The translations under genes and the position numbers were made by a program. A stretch of 30,031 nucleotides of DNA. It comes from SURF-25 sp040754255. Its GTDB lineage: Bacteria; Omnitrophota; Gorgyraeia; Gygaellales; Profunditerraquicolaceae. Positions within the stretch are counted from its first letter, which is position 1. Each line of letters begins with the position of its first letter. The notes beneath the pieces were generated by a model. It searched no databases. It saw only the letters and a list, made by a program, of their open reading frames with translations, and was not told where the DNA came from. The stretch lies in assembly GCA_040754255.1 (NCBI GenBank), contig JBFMDA010000014.1, forward strand, positions 1 to 30,031. The letters are read 5' to 3'. Shown piece by piece: positions 23,164-30,031 of this stretch.

Positions 23164-25431
23164 ATGTGGAATATCTCGGTAGTGATAATTGGAATAAGCG
23201 GTGTATGCGCGCAGGTCCTTCTGCTGCGGGAATTATTGGTGAGTTTCTTTGGCAACGAGCTTACGCTCGGGATGATTCTTGCGAACTGGATGGTCTTGGA
23301 GGCGGTTGGAGCCTTGGCCATCGGTAGGATTATTGAGCGGGCGAAAAATCCGTATGGGGTATTTATTATACTGGAGATCGTGTTTTCAATCGGTTTATTA
23401 TGCGCACTCTATTGCGCGCGGGTGTTTAAAGTTTTTATGCATTTGCCGGTAGGCCAGGGACTGGGGTTGATGCCGATTTTTTGGGTATCTTTCTTAATAC
23501 AGCTACCGGTGAGTTTCTCTCACGGCGCCCTTTTTAGCGCAGCCTGTAAAATACACTCTTTCAAGGTGCATAGTGCAGCGAAAGGGATAGGGAGTGTATA
23601 TACATTGGAGACAGTTGGGACTGCATTAGGGGGCCTTCTGATTACCTATTTATTGGTTCCTTGGTTTGGCACTTTTGCTATCGCAGGATGGATAGCGTTA
23701 GCAAACTTTTTTATTTCCCTCATTTTGTTACGCAATATTGTATCGGCTCGTGTGCGCATTGCGACATTCGCCTCGATTATTGCATTATCTTGTATATGTA
23801 TCATATTGCAAGGTTTCCTGCAAACGTCCTCGATAAGGGAACAATGGAGGGGTAATGAGGTAGTAGCGTACCGTAATTCCGTCTATGGCAATATTGTGAT
23901 TACGCAGCGGGACCGCCAAAAAACATTTTTTTACAACGGAATTCCGGTTGTCGCTATGCCGTATCCTGATATTGCGTTTGTCGAAGAATTTGCAGGTTTT
24001 CCTTTGCTGCTCCACGGGCATGCGAAAAAGGTCCTTGTGATTGGCGCAGGAAGCGGAGGGCTTTTACGCGAAATATTGAAATACCCTATTTCAAAGCTCG
24101 ATTATGCGCAGGTCGATCCCGAGATGATTGCGCTTCTAAAGCGGTATTCGCCTGACTTGGTGAGGGGAGAGCTTTCAGACAAAAGGGTTAAGGTGATCAA
24201 TAAAGACGGAAGGTCGCTTTTACTCAACCGCTATACGCGTTATGACGTAGTGATTTTGGCTATTCCTGAGCCTTCCGATTTAACGACAAACAGATACTTT
24301 AGCGAAGAGTTTTTTCTATTGGTCAAAAAGAGGCTTAATCCTTTAGGGCTTCTGGCGATAAAGCTTCCTGGTTCCGAAACATACCTGGAAAGAAGCCTAC
24401 GCGACCTTAATGCATGTGTGCGTAACGGACTTGCGAAGGTATTCCGCTATACGAAGGTTGTCCCGGGAGAATCTAATTTTTATTTTTCTTCGGATTCTCC
24501 CAAGCTGACGGAGGCAAGCCCCCAAGGCCTTTGGAAAAAGATGCAGATGTATAACGTTGTTACTAATACGCTGACGTTGCCGTATCTTAAATATCGATTA
24601 GACGCGCATTGGGTACAATGGTTTGAACAGTCAATGCAGAATGCAACTACGAAGCGCAACAGCGATTTTAGGCCTGTTGCCGTCTTGTATGCCCTCATCC
24701 GTTGGAATAAGCAATTTTCTCAAAACGAAATGGAGTTGTTGGGGCGGGTTGGCAGTTTTGTCGCGTTTTTCTCCGGCATTGCTATTTTGTGCGCGCTATC
24801 CGTTTTTTTAATCATCTTCGCCGGTAAAAAGGCAAGGCAGGTGCCGTTTCCGGTTGCGTACGGTATTGCTACAACGGGTTTTTTTAGTATGCTTTTCAAC
24901 CTTTTGCTCATATTCTGCTTTCAGGCATTTTTTGGCTACCTTTACCGGTCGATAGGTGCATTAATAGCCCTTTTTATGGCCGGCATTGCGTTTGGCAGCT
25001 TTTTAGCGAGCAGAAAGAAGCTTTTCGGCGCTGATAACCTGCGTGCATTTCTTTCTATAGAAATACTCATACTTTTATTTTCTTTGGTCATGGGTGTTGC
25101 GCTAAAGGTTTCTTCCGCAAGCCCTTCAATAGCACCGGGTGTTTTTATTGGGGGTTTTTTCATTACCGGCGTACTTACTGGCTGTCAATTTCCGCTGGCA
25201 AGTGCGTTATGCGCGGGTAACGGTGCCACTGCAGCAGGCGCAACCGCAGGTTTTGTGTATTTTTTTGACCTTCTGGGAGGCTGGCTTGCAGGGATTTTAG
25301 GGGGTGTAGTTTTATTACCGTTGTTGGGGGTGTTTTACTGCTGTTTGGCTATAGCCGTCCTTAAAACAGCCAGTCTTTTCTTGTTTGTGGTTTCTAAGGC
25401 GACGTTCGTAAAATTGAAACCGTTTTCATGA
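23164..25431 (+). CDS. Multi-pass membrane protein with spermidine-synthase-like domain
   Basis: The 755-residue protein has about six N-terminal helices (to ~215), a soluble Rossmann domain (about 230-440) and several C-terminal helices (from ~500). The middle domain has the nucleotide-binding VLVIGAGSGG (290-299), a VD pair in place of the usual acidic ribose-binding ED (317-318), KDG (347-349), DVVILAIPEPSD (361-372) and NRYFSEEFFLLVKKRLNPLG. It resembles membrane proteins annotated as fused spermidine synthases. The aminopropyltransferase catalytic Asp (D in DxTDP) is missing, so true polyamine synthesis is doubtful and the substrate is unknown. No Shine-Dalgarno is visible before ATG 23164. 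Its N-terminus (MWNISVVIIGISGVCAQVLL) looks natural. The gene lies between gap and pgk. Confidence 0.75.
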   Translation: MWNISVVIIGISGVCAQVLLLRELLVSFFGNELTLGMILANWMVLEAVGALAIGRIIERAKNPYGVFIILEIVFSIGLLCALYCARVFKVFMHLPVGQGLGLMPIFWVSFLIQLPVSFSHGALFSAACKIHSFKVHSAAKGIGSVYTLETVGTALGGLLITYLLVPWFGTFAIAGWIALANFFISLILLRNIVSARVRIATFASIIALSCICIILQGFLQTSSIREQWRGNEVVAYRNSVYGNIVITQRDRQKTFFYNGIPVVAMPYPDIAFVEEFAGFPLLLHGHAKKVLVIGAGSGGLLREILKYPISKLDYAQVDPEMIALLKRYSPDLVRGELSDKRVKVINKDGRSLLLNRYTRYDVVILAIPEPSDLTTNRYFSEEFFLLVKKRLNPLGLLAIKLPGSETYLERSLRDLNACVRNGLAKVFRYTKVVPGESNFYFSSDSPKLTEASPQGLWKKMQMYNVVTNTLTLPYLKYRLDAHWVQWFEQSMQNATTKRNSDFRPVAVLYALIRWNKQFSQNEMELLGRVGSFVAFFSGIAILCALSVFLIIFAGKKARQVPFPVAYGIATTGFFSMLFNLLLIFCFQAFFGYLYRSIGALIALFMAGIAFGSFLASRKKLFGADNLRAFLSIEILILLFSLVMGVALKVSSASPSIAPGVFIGGFFITGVLTGCQFPLASALCAGNGATAAGATAGFVYFFDLLGGWLAGILGGVVLLPLLGVFYCCLAIAVLKTASLFLFVVSKATFVKLKPFS

Positions 25432-25545
25432 AACTGTCTTAAGGTACTGGAAAATCTACAAAGAAAGGGTATATTTAAATTGAACACAAAGGATATCTGG
25501 GGAAATTGGAATAGGGATTTCATTACGATAGAGAGAGGAAGGCCT
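25432..25545. other. Intergenic leader before small ORF
   Basis: This is an AT-rich stretch between the membrane protein gene and a short ORF. It holds the small ORF's AGAGGAAGG ribosome binding site (from 25534). A possible -10 (TATATT at 25470) has no convincing -35. I see no other feature here. Confidence 0.5.
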
Positions 25546-25653
25546 ATGCATAACATGCTCAAAAGGATTTTTAGCTATCTACTGGTCCTTTCACTGATTG
25601 GCCTCATAACCGCAATTACTGAGGCAGCGGACAAGATAGGGCTGGTGCCATAA
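25546..25653 (+). CDS. Small putative membrane/exported peptide (35 residues)
   Basis: The ORF begins with ATG 25546, seven bases after AGAGG (25534-25538), and ends at TAA 25651-25653. The 35-residue product has Lys-Arg near the start (MHNMLKRIF), a hydrophobic run (SYLLVLSLIGLITAIT, about 10-25) and a short polar tail ending GLVP, so it looks like a signal-anchored peptide. A hairpin terminator with a T-rich tail follows about 30 bases after the stop, giving it a complete-looking expression unit. I do not recognise it. A spurious short ORF cannot be excluded, since ORFs of this size arise by chance, but the ribosome site and terminator argue for it. Confidence 0.45.
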   Translation: MHNMLKRIFSYLLVLSLIGLITAITEAADKIGLVP

Positions 25654-25682
25654 GGGTAGCAAGATCTTTACAGCCACTTAAT

Positions 25683-25716
25683 ACGGCAGGATACGAATTC
25701 CTGCCGTTTTTATTTT
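25683..25716 (+). terminator. Rho-independent terminator after small ORF
   Basis: An eight-base perfect stem ACGGCAGG (25683-25690) / CCTGCCGT (25700-25707) with a nine-base loop is followed by TTTTATTTT. It separates the small ORF and the upstream gene from the pgk unit. Confidence 0.85.
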
Positions 25717-25737
25717 CCGCACTATGCACCGCAGCAA

Positions 25738-25999
25738 GAGGCTAAAGGCTAAGAAAGGTCAAGGTTTAGGTTAAGACTTAGTAAGGTTGAGGCTGAGGCT
25801 TTAGGCAGCGTGTGTGGTGTAAGGGTAAAGTTGATGGTCTGGTTGTTGGTGTAGGGTTATTGGTGTATGTTTTTTAACACAACCTACCTTACCCATTAAC
25901 CAGACCAATGACCTAACCCAACACCCAATAACGTTATGCGTAATGTGTTCCGCGTTAAGCGCCGTACTCCGTACGCGATACGCACTACGCACTACGAAA
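25738..25999 (+). repeat. Intergenic dispersed repeat, copy 2
   Basis: This is the second copy of the repeat after priA, with the same blocks in the same order (25738-25753, 25812-25850, 25908-25932, 25964-25976 match copy 1). The arm TGGTCTGGTT (25835-25844) is complementary to AACCAGACCA (25898-25907), and GTGT (25863-25866) to ACAC (25877-25880), giving an imperfect hairpin. The 3' part is made of TACGC/CACTACG-type words. A TTG/ATG-started frame here joins the pgk reading frame, but it is repeat sequence and not a real N-terminus. Confidence 0.8.
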
Positions 26000-26002
26000 A
26001 GA

Positions 26003-26031
26003 TTGACAATTCCGACAAAATGCTATATAGT
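26003..26031 (+). promoter_or_regulatory. Sigma-70 promoter of the pgk-tpiA-secG unit
   Basis: A perfect -35 TTGACA (26003-26008) and a -10 TATAGT (26026-26031, five of six) have an ideal 17-base spacer. A start near 26038 gives a leader of about 40 bases before pgk. It begins just after the repeat copy ends. Confidence 0.85.
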
Positions 26032-26077
26032 AAAACCTCTGCGGATTTTTAGTTGGGACTTCAACAGAGGGATACAA

Positions 26078-27259
26078 ATGAATAAAATGACAGTAAAAGA
26101 CTTAGACCTTAAAGACAAGACAGTCCTGATGCGCACAGATTTTAACGTGCCGCTTGATGCGAGCCTTGCTATTACCGATGATACCCGTATACGTGAGACA
26201 TTACCGACAATCAAATATATTCTCCAAAAAGGGTGTAAAAAACTCATCCTGATAAGCCATCTTGGCAGGCCTGATGGAAAGAGGGTTGATACGTATAGCC
26301 TTAGGCCTGTTGCCGTTCATTTGCAGGTATTATTGGGAGAGCCGGTAAAGTTTCTTGACGATTGCGTTGGGGAAGAGATAAAAAAACAAGCCCTGTCCGC
26401 CTCCGAAAAAGTAGTGCTGCTTGAGAATTTGCGTTTTCACGCTGAAGAGGAGCTTAATGAAGACGCATTCGCGGCTCAATTAGCTTCTTTGGGGGAATTG
26501 TTCGTGAATGACGCGTTTGGCACTGCACATCGTGCCCATGCGTCTACCGTAGGCGTGACTAGGCACCTGAAATCAGTCGCAGGTTTTCTTTTGGAAAAAG
26601 AGATCCAGTATTTGGGTAATGCGGTACAGAGCCCTGGCCGGCCCTTTGTGGTTATTTTAGGAGGTGCGAAGGTTTCTGACAAAATAGGGGTCATTGAGAA
26701 CCTGTTGCCAAAGTGCGATGCCATCTTGATAGGCGGCGGCATGGCGTATACCTTTTTAAAGTCTAAGGGGGTTGCAATAGGTAATTCAAAACTTGAGAAA
26801 GACAAGCTTGAACTGGCGAAAAACCTTCTTGAGAAGGCGCGAGCCCTGAATAAGGCCCTCGTGCTTCCGGTGGACCACATAGTGGTCGATACGGTGGATC
26901 CTGCGGCAAAGACCTCAGTGGTAGGCGAAAGTATCCCTGACGGAAAGATTGCGGTGGATATCGGCCCTCGGACGGTAGCTGTATTTAAAGAGAATCTTTC
27001 TGCCGCAAAGACTATTGTCTGGAATGGCCCGCTGGGGATATTCGAAATGCCTCCTTTTAGCAAGGGTACTGAGGAGATCGTACGCTATATTGCTACGCTT
27101 AAGGCAACGAGTATCATAGGGGGAGGGGATACAGCGGCAGCAGTCGCACAATTTAAGCTAGCAGACAAGATGACCCATATTTCGACAGGCGGGGGTGCAA
27201 GCCTTGAGTTTCTGGAAGGCAAGGTATTGCCCGGTATTACTGCACTTTCTGACAAATAG
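26078..27259 (+). CDS. pgk: Phosphoglycerate kinase
   Basis: The 393-residue glycolytic enzyme makes ATP from 1,3-bisphosphoglycerate. Signatures are VLMRTDFNVPLD (16-27), ISHLGRPDG (59-67), GGAKVSDKIGVI, the C-terminal GGGDTAAAV and HISTGGGASLEFLEG. I chose ATG 26078 because AGAGGG lies six bases upstream and a sigma-70 promoter precedes it. The frame is open further upstream, but only through repeat DNA that lies 5' of that promoter. The stop is one base before the tpiA start, which suggests coupling. Length and motifs are normal for the family. Confidence 0.96.
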   Translation: MNKMTVKDLDLKDKTVLMRTDFNVPLDASLAITDDTRIRETLPTIKYILQKGCKKLILISHLGRPDGKRVDTYSLRPVAVHLQVLLGEPVKFLDDCVGEEIKKQALSASEKVVLLENLRFHAEEELNEDAFAAQLASLGELFVNDAFGTAHRAHASTVGVTRHLKSVAGFLLEKEIQYLGNAVQSPGRPFVVILGGAKVSDKIGVIENLLPKCDAILIGGGMAYTFLKSKGVAIGNSKLEKDKLELAKNLLEKARALNKALVLPVDHIVVDTVDPAAKTSVVGESIPDGKIAVDIGPRTVAVFKENLSAAKTIVWNGPLGIFEMPPFSKGTEEIVRYIATLKATSIIGGGDTAAAVAQFKLADKMTHISTGGGASLEFLEGKVLPGITALSDK

Positions 27260-27260
27260 A

Positions 27261-28034
27261 ATGAGAAAAATAATTATTGCCGGTAACTGGAAGATGCATA
27301 AAACCGTTGCCGAATCAATCGAGTTGATAAATGGCTTAAAGCGGGAATTATTTGCCATTGACAGCCAGCTTCTCGATATTGTCGTATGTCCTGCCTTTAC
27401 GGCGCTAAGCGAAGTCGCGGAACTTCTTGCTGATTCCGATATCAAGATGGGGGCGCAAGATATGTTTTGGCAGGAAGAGGGTGCGTTTACCGGAGAAATC
27501 TCGGCGAAAATGCTTAAGGATGCCGGATGCGAGTATGTGATCATCGGGCATTCCGAACGGAGGCAATATTTTAACGAGACAAACGAGTCGGTCAACAAAA
27601 AATTGAAAGCCGCGCTTATCCATGGCTTGGTCCCGATTATGTGTGTCGGAGAAACGCTCAAAGAGCGCGAGGCAGGGGACACCTTTGCGGTACTCAAGGA
27701 CCATGTGCACAATGGCTTGGCCGCGATTGATGCAGAAGCTGTCCAAAAGATACTCATTGCCTATGAGCCGGTATGGGCGATCGGGACAGGCAAAACTGCT
27801 ACTCCTCTGCAGGCGCAGGAAGCCCAAAAATTCATTCGCGAAATGCTTAAAAAGCTGTATAATACTACTGTTGCGCAGAATATGAGGATTCAGTATGGCG
27901 GCAGCGTCAAGCCTGAAAACACCGCTGAACTAATGGCACAGCCCGATATTGACGGTGCCCTTGTAGGCGGAGCAAGCCTTAAAGTTGAAACATTCACCGA
28001 AATAATCAAAAATGCGAGCGGAGTGAAAAAATAA
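27261..28034 (+). CDS. tpiA: Triosephosphate isomerase
   Basis: The 257-residue enzyme has catalytic residues N9/K11 (AGNWKMHK), H97 (VIIGHSERRQYF) and E169 (AYEPVWAIGTG, the start of the phosphate-gripping loop), plus the C-terminal phosphate-binding motifs GGSVKPEN and GALVGGASL. It interconverts dihydroxyacetone phosphate and glyceraldehyde 3-phosphate. ATG 27261 follows the pgk stop after one base; an upstream TTG at 27195 would overlap pgk. The stop overlaps the secG ATG (TAATG), so the three genes form a coupled unit, a common bacterial pgk-tpi-secG arrangement. Confidence 0.96.
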   Translation: MRKIIIAGNWKMHKTVAESIELINGLKRELFAIDSQLLDIVVCPAFTALSEVAELLADSDIKMGAQDMFWQEEGAFTGEISAKMLKDAGCEYVIIGHSERRQYFNETNESVNKKLKAALIHGLVPIMCVGETLKEREAGDTFAVLKDHVHNGLAAIDAEAVQKILIAYEPVWAIGTGKTATPLQAQEAQKFIREMLKKLYNTTVAQNMRIQYGGSVKPENTAELMAQPDIDGALVGGASLKVETFTEIIKNASGVKK

Positions 28035-28459
28035 TGAGCATCGTGATTGCAATACATGTAGTAGTATGTATTATGCTGATTGTCGTAGTGTTAATTCAGT
28101 CAGGCAGGGGAGGCGGGCTTGTTGAGAGCTTCTCAGGCATAGAGTCAGTTTTCGGGACAAAAACCAACGCATTCCTTACGCGGACCACCGGTATATTGGC
28201 TACGCTTTTTATCCTCACGTGTTTGACTCTGGCGTTTTTGTCTCTTAGGCAGAGTAGGTCACTTATGGGCAGGGTGGCCGTTGAATCGCGCCAGGGCCAG
28301 GTAGCGCCGCCGGTAAATATGACCGCGCCCGCTGCCGAAGTTAATGCACAAGCAGACAAAAGAATAAAACCCGAAGCAGGTCCACGGGCGGTCCCAGAAA
28401 GCGCAGCTCGCCCAGACGCAGCATCTTCCCAGAAACAGGTACCTGTCCAAAAAGAATAA
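28034..28459 (+). CDS. secG: Preprotein translocase subunit SecG, with long charged/Ala-Pro tail
   Basis: The N-terminal ~75 residues have the SecG plan: helix 1 (VIAIHVVVCIMLIVVVLIQSG), the conserved GRGGGLVESFSGIESVFGTK linker and helix 2 (TRTTGILATLFILTCLTLAFL). SecG binds SecY and assists export at the inner membrane. The remaining ~65 residues are a hydrophilic, Ala/Pro/Lys-rich low-complexity tail, giving 141 residues in total against a common ~75-110. The start overlaps the tpiA stop by one base. Confidence 0.92.
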   Translation: MSIVIAIHVVVCIMLIVVVLIQSGRGGGLVESFSGIESVFGTKTNAFLTRTTGILATLFILTCLTLAFLSLRQSRSLMGRVAVESRQGQVAPPVNMTAPAAEVNAQADKRIKPEAGPRAVPESAARPDAASSQKQVPVQKE

Positions 28460-28468
28460 CAACGGTTT

Positions 28469-30031
28469 ATGCGCCTATCGTTTGGAGGAAAAACTAAACT
28501 ACCGGTTTTGATGGTAGTTTTTTTATTTTTTGCGGCTTCCGAAGTCATTGCACAGGATCAGGGAGATGCGTTTGTCGTCGGTTCTATTTCGGATGCAAGA
28601 ACGCTCCTGCCAATTATCGCCTCTGATTCGGCATCGCAGGATGTCTGTAGCATGATTTTTAACGGGCTCCTCAAGTATGATAAGAACCTGAACCTAGTTG
28701 GCGATTTGGCTCAAGGTTGGGAGGTTAAGGATGGAGGGCTCCTGATTTTATTCCATCTGAAAAAAAACGTCTTTTGGCATGACGGGCAGCCCTTTACTGC
28801 CAAAGACGTAGAATTTACCTACCGGCAATTAACCAATTCTTCTGTCAGGACGCCCTACAGCGGCGATTTCGAGAGAGTCAAAACCTTCGAGGTACTCGAC
28901 GATTACACGATAATGGTTACTTACAAGGAACCGTTTGCGCCTGCATTAAGCAGCTGGGGCATGTCAATTATCCCTAAGCACCTTTTAAAGGGTCAAGATT
29001 TAAACACGTCGGCTTTTCAGAGAAAGCCGGTAGGTACCGGCCCTTATGTATTCAAGAAATGGAAGTCACAAAATTATATTGAACTCGTATCAAATCCCGG
29101 TTATTTTGAACGAATGCCTTTCATCGGCCGTTATATTACCAGGGTCATCCCTGATGAGTCTACGATGTTCCTTGAACTTCAGGCGGAAGGGCTGGATGCG
29201 GCGGGGATCAGTCCTCTGCAGTATAAACGCCAGACTGATACCGATTTTTTCAAGAAAAACTATTATAAATTCAGATTGCCGAGTTTCTCTTATCTTTACC
29301 TCGGTTATAATCTGGAAAAAGGGCTGTTTAAGGACCGTAGGGTCAGAGAAGCCTTGAATTACGCGGTGAACAAACAGGAGCTTATTGATATGGTGCTCTT
29401 GGGTTACGGTAGCATTGCCAACGGCCCGTTTGTACCCCAGTCGTGGGCGTATGATGCTCAATTCCCCGCAGCAGCCTTTAATCAAGAGAAGGCGCGCTCA
29501 TTGCTTAAAGACGCCGGGTGGAATGATGATAATCACGATGGGATCCTGGAGAAGGGCGCGGTGCCTTTTGAATTTACCATTCTTACCAACCAAGGAAACG
29601 AAGAGCGCAATAAGGTTGCCCAGATAATCCAGAAAAGGCTTAAAGAGGTAGGGGTGCGGGTAAAGATAAAGGTCCTGGAGTGGAGTGTGTTCCTCAGCGA
29701 ATGTATCAATAAAAGGGACTTCGATGCGGTATTGTTAGGGTGGTCTTTATCTCGTGATCCCGACAATTTTGATATATGGCATTCTTCCAAGACAAGGCCG
29801 GGTGAGTTCAATTTCATCGGCTATGCGAATCAAGAGGTTGATGAGTTACTGGTCCGGGCGCGCAGGACGTTTGATCAGGCAACGCGCAAGGAGTGTTATT
29901 TTAAAATAAATAAATTGATTTACAATGACCAGCCTTGCATGTTTTTATATGTTGCCGATAACCTTTTTGTGGTACATAGACGATTCAGGAATATCGAGCC
30001 CGGCCCCAGCGGCATCTGGCACAATTTCATT
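28469..30031 (+). CDS. ABC transporter extracellular solute-binding protein, family 5, 3' end outside the window
   Basis: The frame is open to the window edge with 521 codons visible. The protein starts MRLSFGGKTKLPVLMVVFLF, a signal peptide with a likely cleavage after VIA (about residue 28). It then has the family 5 body: FVVGSISDARTLLPIIASDS, GDLAQGWEV, FHLKKNVFWHDGQPFTAKDV, the conserved PVGTGPYVFKKW, VREALNYAVNKQELIDMVL and DPDNFDIWHSS. Such proteins bind peptides or other oligomers in the periplasm and pass them to an ABC permease. No lipobox cysteine follows the signal, so it should be soluble, as expected in a diderm. The region around the ATG has only a weak ribosome site. It starts nine bases after secG and may be co-transcribed with it. 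Substrate and permease genes are not in the window. Confidence 0.87.
   Translation, partial: MRLSFGGKTKLPVLMVVFLFFAASEVIAQDQGDAFVVGSISDARTLLPIIASDSASQDVCSMIFNGLLKYDKNLNLVGDLAQGWEVKDGGLLILFHLKKNVFWHDGQPFTAKDVEFTYRQLTNSSVRTPYSGDFERVKTFEVLDDYTIMVTYKEPFAPALSSWGMSIIPKHLLKGQDLNTSAFQRKPVGTGPYVFKKWKSQNYIELVSNPGYFERMPFIGRYITRVIPDESTMFLELQAEGLDAAGISPLQYKRQTDTDFFKKNYYKFRLPSFSYLYLGYNLEKGLFKDRRVREALNYAVNKQELIDMVLLGYGSIANGPFVPQSWAYDAQFPAAAFNQEKARSLLKDAGWNDDNHDGILEKGAVPFEFTILTNQGNEERNKVAQIIQKRLKEVGVRVKIKVLEWSVFLSECINKRDFDAVLLGWSLSRDPDNFDIWHSSKTRPGEFNFIGYANQEVDELLVRARRTFDQATRKECYFKINKLIYNDQPCMFLYVADNLFVVHRRFRNIEPGPSGIWHNFI

Noticed and set aside
25470..25485. TATATT and TTGAAC in front of the small ORF as a promoter
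   Set aside because: The order and spacing of the two elements do not fit a sigma-70 promoter; only a weak -10 candidate remains.
26476..27757. Antisense ORFs opposite pgk and tpiA
   Set aside because: They mirror conserved enzyme genes with no independent motif and are explained by codon bias of the sense genes.

Overview
The window looks like chromosomal DNA of a Gram-negative (diderm) bacterium of moderate GC content. The evidence is an O-antigen/LPS-type glycan cluster with heptosyltransferase-family enzymes and a GmhB phosphatase, a periplasmic binding protein with a signal peptide but no lipobox, and housekeeping genes (priA, fmt, gap, pgk, tpiA, secG) read in the same direction. The mix of many GT-C membrane proteins, paired GT9 enzymes, tandem galT-like genes and a spermidine-synthase-like membrane protein resembles candidate phyla such as Omnitrophota, but that placement is inference and no marker gene here proves it. 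All genes are on the + strand.

Region 1 (1-16919) is a dense surface-glycan cluster. Neighbouring genes often overlap by 1-50 bases, as in a long operon. It encodes three large GT-C-like membrane proteins (2-1555, 2538-4319, 6869-8986), an unrecognised membrane protein with a periplasmic domain (1552-2541), glucose-1-phosphate cytidylyltransferase (rfbF-like), CDP-glucose 4,6-dehydratase (rfbG-like), a DUF3108 protein, a DPM1-like GT2, an O-antigen ligase/polymerase-like protein, two GT9 heptosyltransferase-like enzymes, a DegT/DnrJ aminotransferase, a CDP-tyvelose-epimerase-like enzyme (rfbE-like), GmhB and an MGDG-synthase-like glycosyltransferase. Together they can make CDP-activated deoxysugars, move sugars to lipid carriers and assemble a heptose-containing or deoxysugar-containing outer-surface glycan.

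Region 2 (16870-23155) holds information-processing and sugar-nucleotide genes: a PriA homologue whose ATPase motifs are eroded, a non-coding repeat, fmt, two tandem galT-like genes (the first without the catalytic histidine) and gap, closed by a strong Rho-independent terminator.

Region 3 (23164-30031) starts with a large membrane protein that carries a spermidine-synthase-like domain. A 35-codon ORF with its own terminator follows, then a second copy of the non-coding repeat and a near-consensus sigma-70 promoter driving pgk-tpiA-secG. Last is an extracellular solute-binding protein (family 5) that runs off the end of the window. The order gap // membrane protein // repeat // pgk-tpiA-secG suggests that an ancestral glycolytic operon was split.

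The most notable points are the helicase-motif loss in PriA, the HxH-to-HxR change in the first GalT-like protein, the two-copy imperfect-palindrome intergenic repeat, and a CDP-sugar set lacking an RfbH-type dehydrase. No tRNA, rRNA, CRISPR array or transposase was recognised.
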